Shown: in pieces, positions 9,900 through 28,560 of the stretch | Numbering within the stretch: the first letter of the stretch is position 1 | Layout of the letters: every line of letters begins with the position of its first letter | NCBI RefSeq assembly: GCF_035594125.1 | Contig: NC_087166.1 | Coordinates: 20,287,266-20,351,265, forward strand | Reading direction: 5' to 3' | From: Scylla paramamosain | Lineage: Eukaryota > Arthropoda > Malacostraca > Decapoda > Portunidae | DNA length: 64,000 nt | Translations under genes and position numbers: made by a program | The notes under the pieces: model-generated | Databases searched by the model: none | Told to the model about the DNA's origin: nothing | What the model saw: the letters and a program-made list of their open reading frames with translations, nothing else

Positions 9900-12800
9900 G
9901 CAAAAGGTGCGGGAAGGTGTGATATTCCCTTGAGAGGGAGAGAGGAAAGGAGAAAAGTTCAAAAATAGGGGAGACTCATCACATGGAGAAACAATAAGTA
10001 CATACAGCAAGGAACAATGAAAGGCATATATAATGATAATAATGACTGATACACACAGCTCTGCACATAACTACTCACTCCCAAGTGTCAGAGTAATGCA
10101 CATCATACTCAGACAGGGAGCAAACAAATTACAAAAAACAGAGACCACTGCAACATATTTATCATAACAACAGCAACCAAAAGAGCTTCAAATGGGCCCA
10201 TCATACTGAAACTGCCGTTTCCTCCTCCTACTCTTCCCACGAGATCTCTCTCTCATCCAGGACCTATGATCTTGGCCACATTGGTGTGAAGGTTTACTCC
10301 TGCAGGGTGTCGTATTTAGGTCACTTTTCACTCAGCAGCTATGTCTGCTCCAGCTTCTGTGATTTTCATCTTTTCTCTTCCTTCTCCGTCATCTTCTCTT
10401 TTCTCTGCCTTCACTGCCTCTCCATCTACTCCAATCTCTCCTGCTCTCTTTACTACAAAGGCTACTCCTTCTTCTGTATTTTCTTTTCCACATTGCACAA
10501 ACACTAGAGTCACCAAACAGAGACAAGCCTGCGCCCTTGCCACACTCAAAGGGGCCAGCAGAGACCGTAGCCTGAGACTGTAGGTCTATCACCACGGCAC
10601 CGTCAGGTAACACTTCCTGACTGGACAAATCTCCCCTTTAGGCCGCCAAGCAAGTCTAACTTCCTGGCCCCTTCAACTCTCCTCACTGGAGAACACACTA
10701 CTCTAACCTCCGGGGCCTTCACTGCCCACCCCTTCACTCAGTCTTGCTCGGTTTTGGCTCGGTAGAGCCTCCATATCACACCTATAAAACGAATAAAATA
10801 AAAGTGGCACTTTCTTGGCAAAAAATAAGAGGAGCCTTTTAGTCGCTCTTAATCAAACTAAACAGTACTTCCTGGTTGTGACATGACCAAGCCTATATCC
10901 CAGTGCTAGGCACAACAATACTGCCACGTCTTTCTTCCCTTGCCGAACCTTCCATGACACAGGAATCACCTTTCCAGGACACAGCACACCCATTCCCGCA
11001 CACGGAGCAAAAATAACGCACGTGGCCATCCAAACACAACACACCCCGGCTCCAAAATGAGCCTCTGGTCCAACTCCACTGGTCTAAGAAATTGCTCCCG
11101 CATGCAATCCTCTCTCATCATAATCGATTCTTCGTCGCTTCCAGGTAGACGGCATCCATCATCACACACTTCACTCGGGCTCAGCACCTGACAGTTAAGG
11201 GCAACTTGGCCAAACGAAGCCCCCTACAACGCCGTGGGTGCTTTTTGAGCGGCAAGCAACAAATTATCAGCAGGCTCACCCAGCGGCCAGTAACATCTCT
11301 CATCATCCCCAAGCAAGGGGAAACAATACCGGCCATAAAACGAGGGAGAAGGCCCCAGACAAGAGGTAATCAGGCTTGCCAACCTGACCAACGCGGCTAC
11401 ACTTAACAACCGTGGCCACAACCGGCAACCAAAACCGCCTCACCTGCTCCCCAAGTCAACCCGACTCCAAAGCGACCAAACACTAGGCCGCTACGTGCTA
11501 CCTGCACACGTGCCTCCTTAACTGCGGATGACACAACAAAATGGAGCTTCAAATCTCCGTTCTCCTCTCTCCGCCGGCTATTCAAAATATTATTATCCTC
11601 CACTACAAACTCCGCCCGACCCTCTACTTCCTTACCGTCCACTTCTGCCTTGGCAAACAGTGGGCCTCCCTGAGGGGCAGAACCCTCCATGGGTACGCTG
11701 GCAGCTGTAGTAGCAACTGTCAACACTGATGTCTCATTAAGTGAGCAAACACCCACCGTGCCTAGGAAGGTATGCAGAAAACTTCCTAAAAGCTCCTCTT
11801 AAAGCTATTCACAACTTTCAGATTCTTCTCATAGCTAGGAGCTAGACTTGTGAGTTATGTAGAATAACCTCATAAGGCGACCCCTAGCTGTGAGCTGAGT
11901 GATTTATAACAATGCACTATGTAGTGTATCTTCCGCTACTAACTCCTATTACTATTATAAGGATATGGCGGTATGTTGTTATCATCTTAAAGTGAAATAT
12001 AAAGATTTTGTTCATGTAATTTACATTAATTGAAGAAATGAGGATATAACAATATATCATACCTCGAAAAGAATGTGTGGATTAATTTTGGCGGCAGACG
12101 CTGCCCACCTCAACTCAGAACAACACAGGTCACAAGAAGTCTCCTGAGCACCGACAAGCAGTACCAGTAAACTATGCCAGCAAGAAGCTAACCCTGCAGT
12201 TATGCAATTGCTTAATAATACTTACTTAAACATTATTCTGATAGCAACACCATACAAGTTTAGATATGCTCAAATGCTCAGCCCAATGAATCCCCGCTTT
12301 TTTTTCGCTCTAACATTTCACTAACTAAATCAAACCAATCTAGGCTAAAGAAAACCTTGCCACACCTAATCTAACCTAACTATTTTGACATAAGTTAGTT
12401 TCGTTAATTAATATTTGATCAGGTTTAGTTGGGTGAGGCCTTGGGCTGCGTTGCTCCCGGTTCACTGGGTCTACCCAGCAGTAGGGTCATGTGTGGTAGT
12501 AGTAGTGGTGCATGTGTGAACAGTGTGCCAGACGTACGATTCGAGTGAGTACGATTCTACACTGGCTAAACCTTTACTCCCTTGTAACTGCCATTATATT
12601 CTAATAAACTTTGAATTAGAGTTTTCAAGTAAAATCTAAGCAAACCAAACCGAAATTTTTCTTCACTGTGTTACCACGACTTGTTGCTGTTCCACCGTGA
12701 GTAGCTCTTAAACTTCTTAGGAGTCCACGTCCAAGACTCATAACATATCGACGCGCTAGGAGTACTCATAATTCGATGCAAACTTAACTGCATTACTCAT

Positions 12801-13489
12801 AAGGCTTATGAGCTACTCCTGGAAGGCTTATGAACTGCATCCATCTCATAACAGATTTATGATCTTTTCTGCATACCGCTCCTGGTCACGACAAGGGAGT
12901 CGCCTGCTCCCCGCCTCTTGTACACTCCGCAGGGAAAGAAACTCCCACCTCCCCAGCAGAGTTAGAAGTGTCCCCGCCCTCGGCAGTGAACCTTAACACA
13001 CTAGACACAACAGGCTGGGGCTCGGATCGAATACCGGCGCCTACAACCTCCATTTCCAGGTGGCAGGCAACTCCGCCTGAGCGCCACCTCCGAGAGGCTC
13101 CACAGGGTGAGAGAAGCCATCAACCAAAAAATCTAAACACATCACTCCGGTCTCACCCTCGGCAACACTCCCAACAAAGCCATGTGCCTTCTGTGGTAGC
13201 TCTGTGGTTGTGCAGTCAGCCCCAGAACAATGACTCAAGGACGAGTCCTACTTTGATTAGCCCAAACCCTGGCCAGCAGTAGGAAAGGCCTCTGAGCACT
13301 CTGCCCCAACTATGCCATTAAGACTAGCTGTACACTCCTCTGGTGGTGGCCCTGTCTTATTGGAATCGACCCAAGGAGTCACAGAACCCGCGAGCGCCCG
13401 ACACGGGGGCACTCGCCTCACTTTAGAGCGAATAACAAAACTAACAGTCAGCACTTTCAGCAGCCTTCACATACGAGACGGGGTACGCG
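9900..13489. other. no recognisable gene
   Basis: Several open frames of 60-120 codons occur on both strands (for example 11403-11756 minus), but none shows a domain I recognise and none has conserved motifs. The stretch is richer in G and C than its surroundings, especially 10.3-13.5 kb. It may be the decayed pol and 3' part of element B plus unrelated sequence. Exons of an unknown gene cannot be excluded. Confidence 0.4.
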
Positions 13490-15282
13490 GATGGGGATTG
13501 CATCGAAACTCTCCCATCTGCCAGGTCATTCCCTAGAAGAAAATCAACGCCTGACACTGGTAGGTCCTCCTAGTGCTACCCGCGCCCCTTCAGTCACTAA
13601 CGGCCACCCAAGCATCATCTCCGCCGTAGCAAAGCTCTCTATTCCGTGGCACCAATTCGCCGGTACCACACAGGCTTGTCGGAGGCAACTCGCCTCTCAC
13701 TAACATTCCTGCACAGCGACTGCTGTGCAGCTGTCTCTCTCAAAATTGTGGCAGGGTACTCAACCCCAACAATCTCAACAATCCCCTTACACAAAAATGG
13801 ACGAGACCAGTCCAAACCAGGCCTCACAGGAGACGGTGACGGGGGTACTTCCTACCTTTCTATCCTCACAACCAAACACTGACCGAATCTCCTCACTTTC
13901 AACACCTTGGTCGTATGATACAATTAGAGACACCGGCTTCTGGGAGGGCTTAGAAGCCGTGGCTGTCACTAATTTGGGACAATTAAAATTAAAGTGCCCA
14001 GTATTCTTACAATAATGACACATTGGCTGCATGCTCTATCAAGGAGTATTATGCTGCATACTTCCATTCTCTGTTGAGGGCTGAGTGAAGATTTATCACT
14101 AACAGGGCTTACTCTCCCAGATTTATTTCCAAAGCCAGTATTATACCATGGACTTCCTGACAAACCGGCGCCTGCCGCGCCTCCAAACAAACTGTCACTG
14201 GCCCCGCCAGACGTCCCACTAATCCAACGAGGCACAGGTCAGTGCGGCAACACGTGATCATCTCCCTACATGGCAGCCTCCTTTAGGATTTTAAACCTTT
14301 TCTCCCGAAGCAGCAGCACAAGCTCTTTTTCTGCCAAATTAACAGATTGCTCCATCACCATGAGTTCCTTCAACTCACGATAAGACGTGGCTTGTTCGTT
14401 AGCAATCCATTTCTCAAAAGCCTCCTTAAGGTAACAAGCACACTCAAGGTAAGTCACTAGGTCTTTTCTACCCTCCACGGAACTGCAACCTATAAGCCTA
14501 GGGCTGTAGCTCGTAGTCTCTCAGAATGTCAGTCTTAAACTCCTCATAATCCTCCAGATCTTTCACTGACATCCTCTCATAAACCTCAAGAGCCTTCCCT
14601 TTCAACATATTATCAACAAGGCCAACTCATTTCTTCTGGGGCCAATCAAATTATGAGGCCTTCTCAAATTTGAACCATTCTAATACCTTTTTCTCATCAA
14701 ACTCAGGTATCAGTTTCAAACTTCTCATCACCTAGCTCTCTACTGTATCCTCCTTCAATCCTCTCCACAAGCCATGAGGTGAATTAACCTCTATTTAATT
14801 TTTCTCCAATCAAATATTCTATTCTTCTCAGCCTCTTCCCTCTCATACATCTTTGCCTCCTTCTTCGCCTCAAGTAACCTCGCCTTCTCCTCGGCCTCAA
14901 GTCTCCTGGCTTCCCTAGCCTCCTCAGCCTTCAATCTCCTTTCCTCTGGTTCAGCTTCTAACTGAAGTCTTCTCATTTCTCTCTCCTTTTCTACCTCTAA
15001 TTCAAGCCTCTTAGCTTCTCTAGCTTCTCGGCTTCTAACTCCATTTTCCTCATCTCCAGCTTGAATATCATCTCCCCAAACATGCCTTCTCTCTTCTCTC
15101 TGGGAAAATCCACCAACACTGCGGGCAGGGACACTACTTGTGGGACTTTGTGTCTTAAAACCAAACTGAGTCAAATCTACACTGACACTTCCTGCAGAGG
15201 CAGTGGACTCAGGTCGCAAGCCACTCCTGCTACCAGTCTTTCCCTCCATGGCGTAAGCAGAGTGCGGGCTTACAAAGGACAA
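13490..15282 (-). pseudogene. gypsy-type element B gag and protease, broken
   Basis: On the minus strand the frame opens at 15282 or 15249 (MEGKTGSRSG). A highly charged Glu/Arg/Ala helical stretch follows (to 14791), then a gag core with KGKALEVYERMSVKDLEDY near 14600-14540. A helical block (14478-14266) comes next, and a complete CCHC knuckle CHYCKNTGHFNFNC near 14025-13980. Protease-like sequence ATILRETAAQQSLC lies near 13760-13700, where the usual DTG(A) has become ETAA. SGVDFLLGNDLAG near 13540-13510 is typical of the protease-to-RT linker of this group. Stops and frame changes are present; no RT was found downstream. Confidence 0.75.
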
Positions 15283-15356
15283 CTAAACAAACAAAGTAAC
15301 TGTCTCCCCCACGTGCCTACGACGCTTCCAGCAATCCTGGCGAGGTCGCCAATTTC

Positions 15357-16112
15357 TGTTACGACCAGGTTCAGCCCCTCTCATGGCTGCCACTAGCTTG
15401 GGTCAGCCTGTTTAAGTTATCTCTTGCGTGAGCTTAGTGCAGGGCACACATATGACGAATCCAGACCGCTGCTGGTCATCTACAACTATCAAATCCCTGA
15501 GGCCATCACTCGGTTTCACCAACCGATAAAGAAGGAAATATAATAAACGCTAACCTAACTCTCCAAGCTGGAAAAAATCAATAATTATAATCCACGTTCT
15601 AGGGGAACAGGCAGCACAGACGCTACACAGGTTAAATTATAATACCTCACTGGACAATCACTCGTTACGGGATATTATAGTAACGTGGTGGTGTTAGGTC
15701 TCTGATCATTGGAGAGACTAGCATTACGTCTCTGTGTTTTGTTATCAGTTAAAAAGCGACATCACTACTCTTAGTTTAATAGTTTGTTTATAGTTTGTGC
15801 ACACACTCACAGCACTGAGTTCAACGGAGATACACCGGCAGCCTTACTTGGTAGCACTACTGCCGCACGCCCAGCCGGCTGCTAACTGCCTCAGGAAGGT
15901 GCCAACAGCCAGCGGACGTAAACATATCAGCACATCGTGATCAGTCTGTGTTAGGTAGCGAAATCTCAACAGATGCTAAACAATAGTAGTTTTCACAATT
16001 AAAGCTTCCTACACTACATGAACAAAAATCCTACCTATTCCTACCTTACCTATCCTTACTTACCTATGGGAACATCGCTCGGTCACCTGCCTCGAGCGTC
16101 CTCGCGAGAAAC
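15357..16112 (-). mobile_element. candidate LTR of element B
   Basis: The plus strand reads TGTTACGACC at 15357 and ends GAGAAACA at 16112, giving a TGTT...AACA pair of termini. Just inside the gag side (about 15340-15357) the minus strand has TTGGCGACCTCGCCAGGATT, placed where a primer binding site would be. No second LTR was found on the other side of gag, so the limits are inferred from termini and position only. Confidence 0.4.
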
Positions 16113-16139
16113 ATGTTTAAAGATGTATACCTAACCATG

Positions 16140-17710
16140 TCATACACTGGTGTTGTTGCCTGTTTCCTGTAGAAAGACCTTAAGGAATTTATACAATACC
16201 GAAATCCGTCTAAGGAGACAGTACAGGGGAATCAAGAAAACTAGCGTTATGAACGTGGTATGATGAAGGAAGGATATTGGCATAAAACCTTTGTGTAGTG
16301 TTTCCGAGTGAGCAGTCACCTTGGAGGAAGTTAAGAAGTACACTTTTGGTCTGGAAAAGTGTCTTGACACTGTGGAAGAGTGACGACTCTTCGCACATTT
16401 CACGGAGACAGACATGGGTTCAGGAAAGATGAAGTAATGATGTCCCATGAAGTATGTAAGTAAGGTGCTGGAGCTGAATGGGAATAAGGGCACAGAGACA
16501 AACTCCTCGAAGCGACCTAATGTGTCGGTGATAGCTCGCACACGTCAGCTCCCGTTAATGGTACAAAAGCAAAGAGTGAAGCCGGACAAAAGTAAAGGTC
16601 TGCTTGTTCTGTTTTGTAACATAAAGATCGTGAGGATCCCCGACAGAATACTGGGGATCGTCAGCGTCTTGAAAAACGAGTGACCGTTGGAGGTTTAAAG
16701 TTAGAATAGTGGTATTTACCTTAAAAGGGAAGGGTTCAATGTAATAAGCATTGTAGACCCTGTGTGATCAAAAAGGAACATGGGCAACAATTGTACCTGA
16801 AACGAACATGGAACTAAGGAGTGGGTAGTAATGAAGGACATTTGCTCCAGTAAATATAGGTAGAAGGGAAAAATTACTCTGTGCCAAAGTTAGGACATGC
16901 AATAAATCCTTAACGGACAAAAGTGAAGAAGTAACTCTACCATGGGAAGCATCTACCACATTTCTGAGAATTAATTCATTAGTATGCATGATAGAGGTAA
17001 CAAATTTCTAAAGCAGAAAGTAATAAGGAAACTGTGAAAAGCATACTGCTCGTGTAACTCAGCAAAAGCTTCACTAATGGAAGTCCGAAGTTGGTTAGTA
17101 TAATTAATCAAGGTATGTACGCTATAATTCAAGCGTTCAATATTTTTGCAACCTAATTGAACCACCTTATTTGTTGACATAGCTGCTGCAACCAACTCAG
17201 TATAACGATTCTGTAAGTCCTTTACATCGCTATTTAAAGCAATTCCGAGAAGCATGTTAGATAATTGTCCAATTCCATCTACGAGCCCTCTCTCTTGGAG
17301 CGATGAGCAGACCTGGGGGTCTCATAATTGTTCAGAGCATCCAGAACAGTATCTTTTACAAACTTTAGTCTGTCACCAAGTAAAAATTTGAGACTGTTAG
17401 GGTATCGGCTATTAGTGTTACTCTCCCAAGTCATTTATGGCGACTGCCAGTTGATCTGCTAACTCCAACAATTTTTTGGGGTACTGTAATCAAGTCGGTG
17501 TATGAATATCTGACCCATAAGTAGTCTTCCAGCAAGGACACTTCGCCAATAGAGGACGTAAGAGCCCCGGGTCCAAGGTGGTCTGGGTCCCCAGCTCGAA
17601 GAGAAGGGAAGACGAAGAGAAGGAGTAGGACAAACATCTCTGAAACACGCGAAAAGGAATATTGAAGCAATTTCACAGATTGTACTTATGAGTATGTGTA
17701 GGAGAATCAA
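16140..17710 (-). pseudogene. env-like region of element A, broken
   Basis: Downstream of integrase, minus-strand frames encode a long protein split into several short open pieces. Around 17300-17287 there is a basic RSKR tetrapeptide of the kind cut by furin, followed by a Gly-rich hydrophobic stretch and a helical region (17255 to about 16990). This layout resembles the F-like envelope proteins of errantiviruses and baculoviruses. Frameshifts fall right at the basic site and within the helical part, and stops follow, so no envelope protein can be made. The assignment rests on position and layout rather than strong sequence likeness. Confidence 0.55.
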
Positions 17711-18147
17711 GACACAAAGCTCACGTAAGGGAAGTAGTTTAGGTTAAGCTCACGGTCACCTTAGTGTTGGTCCATTTAAGTCTTTCATTATGCACCACTT
17801 CTTGCTTATTAAACATTGGGTCAAAACTTCAAATTTATTACCATGGAGGCGTTTAAGTACTACACGAGGCCCTTCAAATTTAATAGAACTTAGAAAGCTT
17901 CTCGGGGACCTGGATCATTACTGAATCGCATGGCCGTAACTCTATTGGAGAAGCATGTTTATGTTGCTTTCATGTCCCTATGGATGTCTGAGAAAACTTT
18001 GTTTGTCGAGATCAGCTCTTGTCCATACACAATATAATAGGGAGTGTGTCCCGTTGACTCACAAACACTACCATTTATACAGGAGGCAACATGTGGTAAT
18101 CAATCTTCCAAGGTGTCTAGCATATTTCCTACCGCCGGTCGTAGCAC

Positions 18148-18780
18148 TTAAAGGATTTTTCTGTTAGAACGTTTTATTAATCCATTGCTCGTACGGCGGT
18201 GAGTTGTTATATATGTGTGTGTTATGCTGTATTGACTGCATATTTCTGATAGTAGTGCGTTGCGAAACTCAGTTCCGTTATCACTAAATAAAACTTGAGG
18301 TGTTGAATAAACCATGAATAACTTGCTAACAAGGGCGTGAGCAATGGCAGCTGCAGTCTTTTCTTTAAGGGATGCTAGTACAACGTAGCGAGAAAAATTA
18401 TCAACGCAGACTAGCAAATACTTAGAACCCTGATGGCTAAGAGATAGATGCACTACATCCCACACCGGGGCTTAGTGGGTGGAGGATACTCAAGAATCGA
18501 TGCAAGCTCCGGCACCGTTCCCTTATTCTGTGCCCATTTAGTTCACTTGCTTTTCAATTTCTACACGCATAGTTGGCCAATAATAATGTACACGCGCAGC
18601 AGCTAGGGTACGATCCTTTCCCGGATGACCGGCAACAGAAGAATCATGTACGAATTGTAAGAAGATAGGTAACAATCCCTCCGGAATTACCACTTGTGTT
18701 ACTGGGTAGCGTTTATCCTGCCAGTAGCGGCAAAGGAGGCCATCATTGTTGGGTAACAATTGTGATATAAGTATTTTTAA
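18148..18780 (-). pseudogene. integrase of element A
   Basis: Minus strand. The piece 18759-18538 gives the zinc-binding side (HDSSVAGHPGKDRTLAAARVHYYWP). The piece 18465-18148 gives the catalytic core: MWDVVHLSLSHQGSKYLLVCVDNFSRYVVL (first Asp changed context, VDNFSR present), VLFSDNGTEFRNA (second Asp) and RRTSNGLIKRSNRKIL, where the usual Glu of GxxER has become Lys-Arg. A frame break near 18480-18540 separates the two pieces. The activity of this copy is presumably lost. Confidence 0.8.
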
Positions 18781-19099
18781 TTTAGGAAGATTGACCTCAT
18801 CCCCTGATTCAAAATGATGAACAATTTTACCCCATACATCATGTTGGCGTTAAGCACTTGCCAGTTCCTGTATTGTGAAGTTTTTGATTGGTGGTGTCTG
18901 GTGTACCACTGAACCTACAGGTACGTTTCGAGAAAACAAATCAGCCACTCTGTTGGCTCGACCTAGCATGTACTTAATATTTGGGCTTCTTGGATAGTTT
19001 CATCTCAAAGAGCGAGTCTACCTGAGAGTTTTCTACCCTCGAAAAGTTTAGTGACATCTGTTTGACCAGTATAAATAGATACTGAATATCCAAATATTA

Positions 19100-21100
19100 T
19101 ATCTTTGAATTATTTTAGGGACCAAACGATAGCGAGTCCGAGAGTAATTAGACAGCGGAATTTAATGTTCTACTTGCGGAGCCTATGTCTCTATTTTTAC
19201 CCCTTTCGTCTGTTTCCATTAATACTGCACCACGATCAAACGCACTAGCACCCGTTTACAGAATAAATGGAGCTGCATAACCCGGGAAGGCAAGAATAGG
19301 TGAGTTGGTGAGACCAAACTTAAGGCTACGCAAACTTTGTTCCTGGGCAGCATTTCAATGGAAAGGTACGTCCTTCTTTAACAAAGTAGTTAGAGGTGAC
19401 GCCATGCTGGCAAAACCTTTGACAAATTATTTCTAGTATCCATATTATCTACAGTTTTACGGGTTGGAGAGTTTTTAACTGCTTTAAATTTATCACGGAG
19501 AAAATCACATTTAGATAAATTTGCCTTGAGTTCTGCTTCTATCAACCTTAGCAAGACCGATTCTAAGCTGATGAAGTGAAAGTCAGTATCTTTGTTGAAG
19601 AAATTATCAAGTTGTTCAGGAAGGCATAAACATTTTCACTAATCATGGACGCGATTAAGTGTTCATTAGCCTCTGAAGGATAATTGGCGCAGATTTTAAT
19701 CCGAAAGGCATGCATAACCATTCAAAATGTCCTTTAGGTGGGCTGAATGTAGTTATTTCTCAGGCCTCAGATGCCAGGGGTACCTGTCACTGGCTAATCA
19801 ATAAGTCTAGGATACTGAAAACACTATTTCTTGCTCCTAAAGACATAAGAAGATCCTTCAGGACAGGAAGAGGATAAAGATCATCGCCAGTGACTGTATT
19901 TACTTGTCTAAAATCAATCATAGGTCGATAAGTGCCATTTTTGGGTGGGTATCAAAAAGAGAGGGCTGTTCCAAGGAGACAACTTTGTCTACAACTTTGC
20001 GCTGGCTATGAGGGAGAAGATACCCGGGGATATAGACAGGTTGTGTATGTGGTTTGAGTTTGATGTATTGTTGAGCATTGTGAGTGTTCCCCAAGGATTC
20101 CCCTGGGTAATGCAGTCACATCCCTGTAACGTCCAGGAATTCCAGCAACGAGTGTTTCGACTCCGGGTAGTCCAGGACGTTGACAAATGACAAACTTTGT
20201 TCGGAGTCATCGGCAGATCTACGCAGCGAAGTAACACAAGCAACAGGGATCTTCAAGGCTTCAGACAAGATCTTTTCATCATAAATTAAAGCCTAGATAA
20301 GAAATACTCCTTGTTTCAATCATATCGAACCACCAGAAGTATTTATTGGAAGAACAGTGGTCTGACTGTTTTCATGGACTGTGCTGAATGTAGGCTCCAC
20401 AGCTAATCTATTCACTCCACTGGGGCCTTCCAGGCAAACATCACAGCCTATGGAGACATTTGGAATGGACACTGGTATATGGACAGCGGTACGGTCAGGA
20501 ATGAAATGATTACCTATTACAGTGGCTCTATTTGATTTCCAACCAGTTGTAATGTCTTATTCGTAAATTATGAGGCGAACTGTCAGTTTGGGATGAACCT
20601 GAAGGTTTTTCTTTTTTTTTTTTTTAGATGGTTGAGCGACAGAAATCTTTTGGTGTCTAGGAGCTATAGTGATGTTTTAATAGAGTTAGAAGGAGATATC
20701 GGCGCTTGGGTTTACCCATCGCCTTAAAATATCTCACTCCAATCTTCACTGAGTTGGTCTGAGGATAAATCTCCATGTGCTTGGCCTTAATGATTCTAAG
20801 TCAAGAAGCCCATCTGAAGGCAAGCTGAAATAAAAAATAACACAGAAACCTATTCACATAACGTTGAAGTTCTTACCCAACTTAATAGGGAGGCAAACAA
20901 CATCCAGTATTTTAAGAGGGATTTGCGAAACACTTGATAAGTTGATTATAGCGGTTTTCAGAGGTCAACGTCCGTCACGACACGCGCTTTTAAGGGCTGA
21001 ATAGGATTCTTCCTAGAGCACATTTACCGACTCCCCGGTGTCTACGCCAAATTAAGTCTGTACTCGTCTGAGTACAGGCAGCAACTAGGGAAGCGCGAAT
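19100..21100 (-). pseudogene. protease, RT and RNase H of element A, inactivated
   Basis: Minus-strand pieces in order: protease FGVDTGESVNVL near 21040; RT blocks YRPMIDFRQVNTVTGDD near 19930-19880, [13 protein letters not shown] near 19735, and YAFLNNLIISS near 19600. That last block stands where Y-x-D-D should be, so both catalytic Asp residues are Asn. The RNase H start AFPGYAAPFIL near 19290 is followed by a stop and TGAS in place of TDAS. Many stops intervene, including a T-run near 20611. The domain order confirms a Ty3/gypsy pol. Confidence 0.75.
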
Positions 21101-21449
21101 CGCCTCTCCTGCTAGCTCAGGAATTCTCACCTGCGGATTTGTTCTCTTGACGTTTAGCCTGTTTTGGTCCAGACGTGGCGCGTGGCTTCCCCTGACTGGG
21201 TACCGCCTGAAGTGCCATTGGTCCTTTGTCGTGTCTGCACCCTTTGTCGCAAGTTTTCCCCCGCTTTATACTCAACGGTAGAATGGTTGCTAGTGTTGTT
21301 CACGCGGCAGTATTTAACAGTTACACCAGAAGATGTGGTAGCATTTTCCTGAGTGTTACTGCTATTGACTGTTCGTTCAGCCACTGAGTTCCTCTTAGGA
21401 CGAACAGCGGCATCACCCCTTTCCCTTGAAGCTGGAAATGAACAGCTGC

Positions 21450-22419
21450 CGAGGGCAGAGGATTAACACTAGGTTGTGGTGCTTTCCTAATTATTTTATC
21501 TTGTCCTTTTGTTTGGCAAAGGACCTGTTTGCTGTGTGTCCAGGTTTATTGCAATAATGACACGTCAACACTGTTGTTTTGTCTCTGAATGCAGCGGGAT
21601 AATACTCCACATCTGAGTCTTGTCCGGGAGATGCTGGCCAAGTGGCGGCGACGGTAGACGCAGTATAACGAGCATTTGTCGCGCTTTCATCTAGTTTGGT
21701 TTTAAGCTTTTCATGGAAAGCTGATGGAGAGTGTCACCATGCTTAAATTGTAGGGAAAGCAGACCCTCACGTTTTCCACTCTTTAAAACTAGCATGTAGG
21801 CAAAAATCTTCAAAAATTGTTGATGATCCTTGTAACTGAGGGTATATTGATTAATTCACCCATTGTTCCTTTTGATTCTTACAATGCCTGCAGCTGATTG
21901 ACTAGCAATGACTTGTGCCTCGAGTCTTCCTGTTGCGAAAGTGGACTGAACCTGGCGCTCACAGACTGCATTTATACCCTGAATCACATGAATTTTGGCA
22001 AAATCGTCAAAGGTTTCAAGGAAGTGATTTTTAAACGTATCATAATACTGATTCTCTGTTGGCTCTGTGAATGTACATGATTCCATTAAATAATGAGCCA
22101 GAGAGCCAGGTTTAAGTTTTGATCTGACAAAAAAAAATTTATCACCCGGCTCGGTGATACAACCTTGGGTCATTACATCCTCGCACTGAACAATGAATAT
22201 TCAGGCTGTGTATCCTAAATCCGATCCCGAAAATAAGACTACATCAATGATGGTAGAGAGTACTTTAAGAGGAACTCTTGTTGCATCTTGTGTGAGCTGT
22301 GTTCCAGCAACAGTATCATTGGAGGTAGTGCCTGTGTTAGTTGCGGTAGACATAATGTTAATAGATGATTTAGACATGGTTTCTTTAGGAAGTCGGCGGT
22401 GTCGAGTACCATTCCTCAT
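21450..22419 (-). pseudogene. gag of element A
   Basis: Minus strand. The frame begins at an ATG at 22419 or at [10 protein letters not shown] (22378). It has a stop near 22200, reopens at 22173-21856 (helical, SKLKPGSLAHYLMESCTF), and later shows a zinc-knuckle remnant CHYCNKPGHTANRS near 21560-21520 in which the last Cys is Ser. A linker rich in Asn, Thr and Ser (21384-21154) leads to the protease. Role in the family: coat protein of the intracellular particle. Confidence 0.65.
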
Positions 22420-22420
22420 C

Positions 22421-26802
<4,382 letters not shown>

Positions 26803-27053
26803 ATACTGGTAACTGGACAAATAAAAATTTTAATGACAGTTTTATTTATATCTATTTTTTTTTCCATACATATTTCTGTTCACGTTACAAACATTATCTT
26901 TTAATGATTTAAGATTCCAATGTTACCCCATCCTGTCTGTCACTCGGGGTGAAACGCCCACCATTCTGGTACACCGTAGGTGTTGAAGGATATAGGTTAT
27001 GAGGTTCATGTTCCTGTGAAGGAAAAGAATGTTTATAATCCTACCTTTATGAG
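26803..27053. other. non-coding spacer
   Basis: AT-rich single-copy-looking sequence with no frame or motif that I recognise. It lies downstream of the last IR exon on the minus strand. Confidence 0.4.
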
Positions 27054-27422
<369 letters not shown>

Positions 27423-27432
27423 GTCGTGCCTT

Positions 27433-27618
27433 TCAATTATATTTTTTTCTTGCAAAAAATTCCACAATGAAGAACATAGCAGCAGTAGCGAAGCCGATGC
27501 ACAGGATGACAAACAGGCCCTGCAGGTGTTCCATAGTGAGAGAGATTGTCTCTTCCGAAGAATCCTCAACCTCGCTCTTCTCTGTTTCACTTGGAGAACC
27601 TGAGTCTTCTCTCTTATA
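27433..27618 (-). CDS. ionotropic receptor gene, last coding exon (M4 and C-terminus)
   Basis: This minus-strand exon follows an acceptor (pyrimidine-rich CTCTCTCTCGTTTTCAG, CAG at 27621-27619). It starts in phase 0 with [10 protein letters not shown], crosses an acidic Ser/Glu stretch, then gives [20 protein letters not shown] and [14 protein letters not shown] before TGA at 27435-27433. A short linker, then H-L-Q-G-L-F and a hydrophobic helix of about 20 residues, then basic residues, is the standard end of IR and iGluR subunits: S2 end, helix M4 and a short cytoplasmic tail. It would act as a ligand-gated cation channel subunit in the plasma membrane. The previous exon is at 40966-40823, 13.2 kb away. 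Missing exons between them cannot be ruled out, but the phases agree without one. Confidence 0.8.
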   Translation of the reverse strand, partial: YKREDSGSPSETEKSEVEDSSEETISLTMEHLQGLFVILCIGFATAAMFFIVEFFARKKYN

Positions 27619-27892
27619 CTGAAAACGAGAGAGAGAGAGCTGTTATGGGAAATCTGAACATAATTTCATATTGCTGGGTGTGTCTTGTAAATACATATCA
27701 AAATATGATTAAATGATTAAATTACATGATATTATGTAATGTATATTGTTACGCACAGTGCCTTGTTTACTGCAATAGCAAAACAAAGGCAAAGGAGAGA
27801 GATAATGAAGAATAGAAAGAGACAAGGGAGTGCTAGGTACACAAAATGTAGTGCGCAGATTTGTATAGTCTATTTTCTTGAAAAGCCTAGTA

Positions 27893-28560
<668 letters not shown>

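Noticed and set aside
9720..10010. 96-codon minus-strand frame
   Set aside because: Runs antisense through the end of the LTR-like repeat and the primer-type site; no protein pattern.
10328..10628. Overlapping frames on both strands around 10.3-10.6 kb
   Set aside because: They are mutual shadows in a GC-rich stretch, with no motif in any of the four frames.
11403..11756. 117-codon minus-strand frame as a gene
   Set aside because: No recognisable domain, no neighbouring exons and no clear start. It may be retroelement linker sequence, but I cannot support it.
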